A stretch of 64,000 nucleotides of DNA, taken from the NCBI GenBank assembly GCA_002794775.1, contig NBAY01000016.1, forward strand, positions 558,001 to 622,000, written 5' to 3'. The DNA is from Porodaedalea pini (Eukaryota > Basidiomycota > Agaricomycetes > Hymenochaetales > Hymenochaetaceae). This document shows positions 56,801-64,000 of this stretch, piece by piece. A program made the position numbers and the translations under genes. The first letter of the stretch is position 1, and every line of letters starts with the position of its first letter. The notes under the pieces were generated by a model. The model ran no database searches, was not told the DNA's origin, and saw nothing but the letters and a program-made list of their open reading frames with translations.

Positions 56801-59800
56801 TGCGGCTAGCGCGGTCGCTTCTAGGAGTAAGACGGGAGAAGGCCAGAAAAGCTCGTATGCCCTGACAAGGCTGTCATCTAGCCGATCCAAGTCTAATTTG
56901 GGTGCGAAGGTCATCGTGACCACTGAGGAGGTTGGACAAACCTACTCACTCAGTATTGAAAAGTACTTACATTCACCGCAGTTGGAAGCTTCATTACAAG
57001 GTTTCCGACTAGTCCTTATCGGAGATCTGCATGAGGCGCCGGTGCTCCATTTGACGGCCAAAACGTTTTCTGTGTCTGTCACAGACTGGTCCTCACAGGT
57101 AAGTTTTTCCTGAACTTTAATCTCTCATAGTGCGTATGAAAAGACTCTTGCTACCAGCTTCAAGCAGCAACTACGATACCGGTGACAATCAACTATTGGA
57201 ATCTGAAGAATTCTCACTGGGAGCCTTTAATTGACCCATGGAGCTTCACTGTTTCGGTGAGTGAAACTTTAATTAGAATGGCACAGCTCCCTTTCACATC
57301 GAGCATCTTAGGTGCAAAGGACTATTTCAACGGGTGAAATTTCCCTCACTATCTCCTCTGTCAAGCTCCTCGATCTCAACGTAAGTTCAAACTTCGTTGA
57401 GCTCGCAATCTCTGCAGCCAATGTATGGAACAAAGAGGGCGACCACGTTCTGGAGACAGCAAGAGGAAGTTATGCGCCTTACCGTATATGTAACCGAACA
57501 GGAGGGTCGGTTTTTGTCTGGCCAGATTCAAATGGTAGTGCGGATGTTAGCTCCGTTGCAGCTATTAAAATCGACCAGGATTCTACTATTGATTGGCGCT
57601 TTGATAACTGGAAGAAGATGAGAGAGGTGCTGTGGGTTTTCTTTGCAAGTGAGAGACTGTACCTTATATTTGCCTGCAGGATGGCGCGTCTTCGGGTACC
57701 AATTCTATTGGAATCAGGTTTGATGCAAAGCCATGGGAGCATCTCCGTAGTGTTCCCGTCGATAGGGAAGGAGAGTTTCATTTACTCTTTGCGACCGCGG
57801 ACAAAGACAGGCTATAGTAAACTTATGTGCGAGATCGTAACGAAGGATAACGTCAAGATTGTCACTCTTCGCTCGACATATAAGATCGAGAATCAGACAT
57901 TTTATCCTTTGGAGATTACTCTAGTCGACGATACTGGCCATCCTGTTTACCCGATTGAAAAAATAGGTAGGATCGGATAGCAGACTCAAAATAAGAGCAT
58001 GTCTCACTTTGTGCTTAGTACCGGGAGACGACTTTGCCTTGCCAATCGAAGCGGTCACACAGAACAGAATTAGGATACAGCCTGATGGTAAGTTTGATAG
58101 ATGCAAACATAGAGATACGTGACTGAAGTCAGGCTTTCAAAGCTGGGTTTGGTTATAGATGGTCACAACCATTGGGATGGGAAGATTTCCGAGAGATCAG
58201 GCGTACGAATGGCTTTACGGTGCGCTGTCCACACATGGATCGTAAAGAAGCGCCTTTCCACTTTACTGTTTGGCCAGTTTGGTCCTCGCATTCGAGGTCC
58301 GTGAACTATGTCTTTCTAGATTGAATCATCTCATGAGACGTCTGTTTGTCAGGGATTATCCTCAGTTGAAGTTGAACCTCCGAGCACCAATAGAGTTAGA
58401 AAATCTGCTTCCGTTCGACATCCAGTACAAGGTGTACGACAAGGATACGAATCACAACTGGAATAGTTTCCTTCGGAAGGGCGGAAATACGCCGGTTCAC
58501 TCCGTCGAGTTAAATCATCTAGTCCTGCTCAGTATCACAATTCAAGATACCGGTGGGCATGCCAATCTTGCTTCAGGGATGAGTGGTTAACTGGAATATA
58601 AAACAGTGTTCAAGGCCAGCGACTTTACTATCATAAATGCCGACAAGAAATTTGAATTCGACCAGGAGCATCAGCTGTCTTTGTCCGATCTACAAGGGCG
58701 AAAATTGAGCTTAATGCTTAACTATATGTTCGTATTGGCGCGATAGTGTCATCTGGGTTTCTTCGGCTAACAGATTTTATAGTAAATTTCCGGATGCCGG
58801 AGGGGCATTCAAAGTTCAGGTTTATAGTCCGTTCATCGTTGTCAATAAGACAGAGCTTCCGTTCGGTGTGAAGTGCGTGAGCTCCGCTGGACTCTATAAA
58901 GACGTGCCCGGTGCTGTATCGCGAGGTAAGTTGAAGAAATTGGCATTCAGTTGGCACTCAACTAAGCTCCGAGCCTAGATGAACTATCCAAGAGCACACC
59001 ATTCCGTAAGCTCTGCGTCGTGCATATTTCTTCCAGTACTGAGACACGCACTTGATCAGTTCTCTCTCACTCTAATAAGAAGGGAAACGAGTTTGTTTTC
59101 AGAGTAGGGGATTCGAGCTGGTCACAGGTGAGGCTCTGAGTTACTTCACGATGTCCTACTAACAAGTGTACCATGTAGACAATGCGTTTCGATGCACCCA
59201 GTGCAGAAACTGCCATGGTCATACCGCATACGATTCAGAAAGCGGAGATACATGTCGGACTTTCCTGGTCGGAAGGAACTGGGAAGTACAAACTGAGCAA
59301 AGTCATCGAGCTCACCCCGCGCTTCTTTGTCTACAATAAGCTTCCGCAGTCCATTCGTTTCCGTGAAATAGGTGCCCCTCCATCTGGTCATTCAGAGCTC
59401 AATCCAGGAGAACGGACTCCGTTGCAGTTCATGCGCATTGAAGAGCGTAGGCTATTGACAATCGCATATCCAGGTCTGAACGCTCAATGGTATAGTGCTT
59501 ATTGTTCGTTCCTGTTGAACTTTCACACTTTGATATTGGCCTCCAGGTCTGCCGCAATCGACATGGAAGCCATCGGCACTATACACGTGCTCATGCGTCC
59601 TGCAGGCTCAACGTCACGACAGGATGCTCACCTGATTGATGCAAATATCATTCTTGATCAGGCCACCATCTTTATCGTTCTTTCCGCGCATGACGGACCT
59701 TGGCCATTTTTGATAGAAAACAACAGCAATCATGAGGTCGCATTTGGGCAAATTGTCAGTAAAGCACTGATTCCTTTATATTTGGCCAGTTAACAATTTC

Positions 59801-62542
59801 ATTTTCATACAGGACGACAGCCGCGAGAGACCCGAAAACGATTTCGTGTACAAAGTAAAGCCTGGCAGTCGCTTCCCCTATGCATGGGATTTCCCAGCTA
59901 TGGAGAAGAAAAAGATATATCTCAGCTGCAACAAGCGTGCTCGAAAGATTGATATCATGGAGATTGGGGTTCTTCCTCCGTTGAGGGTATGTAGTGGGCT
60001 GTTTACACCACCTTCGTCTTCTCACTTCTCTTGCTCTTAGCATAATTCTGGAGCACTTTCTCTGGACGTTCGCATCGATGGTCCGTCTCAACTTCTGACT
60101 ATCACCGACTACCGCGAAGAAACCAGTATCTACAAGCCAAAGCGCCGCGATACAGGGGCGAGCATTTATCGGAATGATTCGATGGCATCGACGCAGGAGT
60201 TCGAAGTTATCCAGGACGAAGTTCCGCCTACCCTTTCTGTCAACCTTGATTTGAAAGGACTCGGTATCTCCCTCTTGAACAAGCGTTTGGTCGAGGTCGT
60301 CTATGTTTCGACTCAGAATCTGAAGCTGGAGTATCACAACAGCCCCGTTGCACAATCTGTCAATGTAGCGTTTGGGACGTTGCAAATCGATAATCAGCTC
60401 CACGATGCATTTTTCCCCGTCCTCTTGCAACCTACACCTATTTCCAAAGAGGCTAGAAGTCTAGGCGCTTTGCCGACTGTCCAAGCGTCGGTGATTATTC
60501 TGAACGACAGCGGTTCGTAGTGTCCTTGCTTCAAACATATTTTGATCTCACATTTGACTGTAGCACACGGCGTTCTTTTCGTCAAATACGCCTCTATTCT
60601 GCTTCAGGCTCTTACGATCCAGATTGATGAGGCATTCTTGTATGCGATCCTGGACTTGACTAAGCTAGAAGGCGTCAATTGGGAGGCGGAATCAGAGAAG
60701 CAAGTCTGTCGGACTTCATTTCGTTGACTATTCTGACCCTTATCCAGTATTTTGATCCGTGATTTAGACAAGATTCCTGAGCCAACTCCTCCGCAGTCTG
60801 GTCAAGATGTTTACTTTGAGGTTCTTGAGTTACAACCGATAATTCTCTCCGTTTCATTTGTGCGGAATATTACGCCCTCTGGTGATGATGCTCAAACGTA
60901 TGTGCTTTGCTAATAACTATTGACTCCGAAAGAAAGCTTACAACCGCACCGTTTATAGGTTGACAAGTAGAACCCCGTTGGCTGTCGCTCTCAACGTTTT
61001 GACTATGACATTGGCTAACGCTGAAGGGGTCGAGCTACAGCTGAATGCGCTCGGAATAACGGATGTTCGACTTACGCTTCCTGACATCCAATCCAGAATT
61101 CTATATCACTATCGGCAAGAAGTTCTGCGTCAAATGTATCGTGTACTTGGCTCAGCGGACTTCCTCGGGAATCCAGTTGGATTGTTCACGAATGTCAGCT
61201 CTGGCGTGGCTGATATTTTTTATGAGCCATGGCATGGCGTCGTTCAGCACGGAGGAGGGGAACTCGGTGTTGGCCTAGCTAAAGTGAGTATTTGCTTTTC
61301 TTTCCTGCCCATCTGCTTCTTATTCTGAAATTCCAGGGGGCAGCGAGTTTCGTGAAGAAAACAATTTTCGGTCTTACGGACAGTATGACGAAAGTCACGT
61401 CGAGTTTCGGCAAAGGTGAGCAGTGCTGCGGAAAAGAGTTCGAGTAATGGCTGAGACGGATTATTTCTGTCTGCAGGTTTAAGTGCGGCTACTCTTGATG
61501 CCGAATACCAAGCAAAGCGGCGCATGAATCAACGTCGGAATAAACCAAGACACGCACTGTATGTCAATTCGAGTGGAACGTCTTCAAATCATTTTATAAT
61601 TCGACCTCCTTTTCATAGCGTTGGTGTCACATCGGGGGCAGAAGCGTTTGCCAATAGTGTGGCTAGCGGCGTTGAAGGTGTTCTGGCGAGTACTGAGCAA
61701 TGTGCATTCTGCTAAATCACAACCTTATGGCAATTGCAGATGAAACCCCTTGAAGGGGCTGATGCTGAGGGCGCTCTTGGTTTCTTCAAAGGAGTGGGCA
61801 AAGGTTTCGTCGGGTATGCTTCATTTCATTATCGGAACAACATCATGACTAACGAGCGGGTCATAGCGCTGTAACGAAACCTGTCGTCGGTGTTTTCGAT
61901 CTTGCAGCAAACGTCTCTGAAGGTTGGACAAGGCTTGTAAAATTCATCAATTACTGCAATGCTAACGAGACACTCAGGTATTCGGAACACTACCACGGTC
62001 TTTGACGCTCCTCAAAGAGATCGCATTCGCAAAGTGAGTTTCGAGTGGAAAGCACAAAAGATATTTGTTGCTTACATCTGAACCAGCCTCGACACGTTCC
62101 TGCGGAAGGCGTACTGGAGTCCTATTCTCCACGCAATGCTATAGGACAGTCTTGGATGCGAGACCTTCAGGATGGCATATATCGGAAAGATTTTTACATT
62201 TCCCACATCGGTATGTATTGTATGCAGAATGCGACAATCAGGTTGGTCACAACTCATTGCTTAACATATGAAGATCTTTTGGGAACCGACAACATCGTGT
62301 TGTTGACAAACGCGAGAGTCATCTCGTTTTCGTCAAGAGATCTCTGTGTGTACTGGGAACTGCCATTGACAAGCATCGCGGGAGTCCAGGGCGAGCACAC
62401 CGGCATACGTTTCGCAAGTAAAGCTGGCCGCGATTATGACAAATTCGTCATCATCCAGGACACCGGCTCAAAGGAGTGGTTCTTCGAACAGGTTAAAGCG
62501 GTAGTGATGTCGTTCAATGCGCGACGCCGACTGGAACGATAA
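50807..62542 (+). CDS. VPS13: VPS13 lipid-transfer protein, three frame breaks
   Basis: This 44-exon gene codes about 3,119 residues if three single-base breaks are bridged. Exons: 50807-50848, 50910-50982, 51038-51114, 51170-51370, 51433-51551, 51604-51708, 51761-51859, 51914-51979, 52038-52190, 52248-52448, 52514-53269, 53320-53450, 53507-53696, 53746-54159, 54225-54403, 54457-54842, 54895-55586, 55639-56456, 56508-57098, 57158-57256, 57312-57626, 57680-57966, 58019-58087, 58143-58296, 58353-58552, 58607-58727, 58783-58925, 58979-59005, 59060-59127, 59179-59489, 59547-59754, 59813-59986, 60041-60512, 60564-60699, 60748-60897, 60959-61283, 61337-61415, 61477-61558, 61619-61685, 61740-61813, 61867-61922, 61978-62033, 62087-62210, 62274-62542. 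Seen: an N-terminal chorein region (SYVENLSPEQLSVGI, DLRDLKLKK), a long bridge, Asn-centred repeats of the adaptor-binding region (YSPFIVVNKTELPF, ICNRTGG), GVGKG motifs and a PH-like end. The protein moves lipids at membrane contact sites. Breaks lie near 51104-51108, 55737-55741 and 57776-57778; the start exon is tentative. Confidence 0.88.
60700..60747 (+). other. Candidate GC-AG intron in VPS13 (exon 34/35)
   Basis: The donor reads GAGAA|GCAAGT, the consensus for GC donors, and the acceptor TATCCAG. Only this choice gives the right phase and the sequence ENILIRDLDKIPEP. No GT donor nearby keeps frame. Confidence 0.75.
61686..61739 (+). other. Candidate GC-AG intron in VPS13 (exon 39/40)
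   Basis: The donor reads CTG|GCGAGT and the acceptor ATTGCAG. It yields GVEGVLMKPLEGA, which matches the family's G-V-KP-EGA spacing. A GT donor six bases upstream would also keep frame but removes two residues from that motif. Confidence 0.6.
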
Positions 62543-62856
62543 GATACCATCTAACAAACCGAGTATTTATTCCTGTATCTTATGAAGTATATCCAGATTA
62601 CAAAAACGAGGAATTAGAGTGCGTAGATAAATGTGAGGGAAGCGCAGAAGAAATCCAAACCAGCCAGTAAGGGATTCAAGGAAGGGATGTGCAAAATGCC
62701 AAGTAAAGAATGGGGCAAGAAAATGAACGAAAGGCGTCATGCGAACCCCAAAGAAGCGCAAGCAAGATGCCCATGGGACTGGGGCGTAAGTTTTTGCACG
62801 GGGTAATAAAGAACGATAAATAAAACAAAATGAGTGGGTAAGAACAAACCTCGAAG
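62543..62856. other. Convergent 3' region
   Basis: About 315 bp, A-rich, separate the VPS13 stop from the stop of the next minus-strand gene. They are presumably both 3' UTRs. No gene was seen. Confidence 0.45.
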
Positions 62857-64000
62857 TCAAACATGGACCGAAGGAGAGATGAATACACGTCCGCCCGAGC
62901 CCCTCGCCGTGGCCCCGCTCGATGCCCTTTCTCTCATTCGACTTGTTAAGGAGGAAGGCTCTTCAAATACGAAGTCGTCGCCGACAGGCTCGCTGGATAA
63001 AGTATCCTTTTTCGGATCACTAGCGACCTTGCGAACTCCCGTCTCCTCATGATCGTGGTAGCTCTCCCGAGGACTGGCTGAGTACGCACTCTGGAAGTCC
63101 GTGTCTGAGTCTTCTGTAGGTGCGACCGTGACCGACGGGGTCGTTGGAACATTTGACACCGATGGACTGAGAGTGGATGGTGAAGTTGGGCTGTTCTCTT
63201 GCGTGACAGCCTCCAGGGAGACTCGCTCGTTCTTGCTCGGCTGGCTTTTGGCCGGTGAGCCAGCAGCCTTTGGCGTCATGGACTTGTCGCGCTTCGATGC
63301 GTACGTCTTGGGCTTGCTGGCGCGTGTGGTTGTCTGCGAGGAGGATACAGTGTTGCTTCGTGTCCTGTTCGCGCCGCTGTCGTATCCGAACGAACGGCGT
63401 TTCTTCCCGCGCTCGCGGTCGCTCCCGTCCGTCTCACTGTCAAGCGAGGGACGCCATTGTGCCACACGCGGATGTGCCAAGGCCTCCAGCTACATTGACG
63501 ATGAGTTGCTGGTAAATAAAACTTATACCTGAGCGGCATGAAAACACACCTTTTGTTGAATTTGGAGCACGGATTGAGCAATACGATCACTGTTCGAGTG
63601 GATTCCCTCATCGACAGCGACCATTGCGTCTTGCGAGCGATCCCCAGCTGGTTCAGTAGCATCGATATTCTTCGTCGTCGTAGACGACGGTTCTTCCTCT
63701 TCCTCCGCAATCGCCGTCGCCTCCAGCGTATGTTTCACAATCTCTTCATTTTCCACGGTGCCGGCCAGCGTGGCAGAGTCGATGCTCTGCGTACGTGGCG
63801 GCGAGCGCGCGGCGTTGCTTGAGCGCCTGGATCCCACTTTGGAGGGAGAGCGCGATGAAGACGTCAGGTTCCCGTCGAGTTGCGAGCCTTCTTCCTCTGA
63901 ATCGCTCATCTCAATCGACATAGACATTGACTGCAATGCACGCTCGATTTGAAGTTCCACCTCGGCAACCAACTGCTCACGCTCTTCTTCCATCTTCTCC
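62857..64000 (-). CDS. Unknown Ser-rich protein, 3' part
   Basis: I do not recognise this protein. Two exons are visible: 63550 to beyond 64000 and 62857-63489, joined by a 60-bp intron (donor GTGTGT, phase 0). The frame is open at the right edge, so the N-terminus is missing. The visible start is Glu-rich and coiled-coil-like (EEEREQLVAEVELQIERALQS). The rest is Ser/Thr/Pro-rich and mostly disordered in appearance, with a basic patch (GKKRRSF) and an acidic segment near DDFVFEEPSS. It could be a regulatory or cytoskeletal protein; nothing seen decides this. Confidence 0.6.

Noticed and set aside
1..64000. tRNA, rRNA or CRISPR loci
   Set aside because: I scanned for T-loop patterns, clustered short repeats and conserved rRNA words; only the Gypsy-A primer site looked tRNA-like and it lacks the rest of a tRNA.

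Overview
The window looks like the nuclear genome of a filamentous basidiomycete, probably an Agaricomycete. Genes are split by many short introns (about 45-79 bp, mostly GT-AG). The encoded proteins are eukaryotic housekeeping proteins, and the mobile elements are Ty3/gypsy and LINE retroelements of fungal type. No prokaryotic operons, CRISPR arrays or tRNA genes were seen. All gene models are my own splice reconstructions; for each multi-exon gene I checked that exon lengths and intron phases add up to one open frame.

Bases 1-14.9k form a transposon nest with three layers. A LINE remnant (12443-14885, plus strand) is cut at its 5' side by an old gypsy element (Gypsy-A, minus strand, 5' LTR 11678-12442, running off the left edge). 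Gypsy-A is itself split by a younger, complete gypsy chromovirus (Gypsy-B, 3134-10120, minus strand) with 449-bp LTRs and a 5-bp target duplication. Gypsy-B shows a Tf1-like self-priming layout. Both gypsy elements share an in-register G GAT TTT heptamer in the gag/pol overlap that suggests -1 frameshifting. Gypsy-A pol carries seven in-frame stops, all TGA, several at conserved arginine positions, which points to CpG C-to-T decay.

Bases 15.2k-64k are gene-dense. In order: a four-helix MARVEL-like membrane protein (-), a triple-KH RNA-binding protein (+), Elongator subunit Elp5 (-), a membrane-anchored GNAT-like protein (-), a 2.1-kb gap holding a foldback element, a GT41 O-GlcNAc transferase with 19 exons (+), an AGTRAP-like membrane protein (-), diphthine methyltransferase Dph7 (+), a TMEM135/Tim17-like membrane protein (-), a DysF-domain protein (-), the Fe-S co-chaperone HscB/Jac1 (+), a DExH helicase with two dsRNA-binding domains (+), AP-2 alpha adaptin (+), a PH-C2-RasGAP protein (-), a fatty-acid elongase (-), a small unknown protein (-), a 44-exon VPS13 lipid-transfer protein (+) and the 3' part of an unknown Ser-rich protein (-).

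The genes do not form one pathway. Several act at membranes and in trafficking (AP-2, VPS13, DysF, TMEM135-like, elongase) and several in translation and RNA control (Elp5, Dph7, KH protein, helicase). Many neighbours are convergent or divergent with gaps of 50-200 bp. The most interesting signals are the recoding and priming sites of the gypsy elements, the CpG decay pattern, two consecutive 9-nt exons in the OGT gene, three candidate GC-AG introns, and three single-base frame breaks at short homopolymer runs in VPS13.
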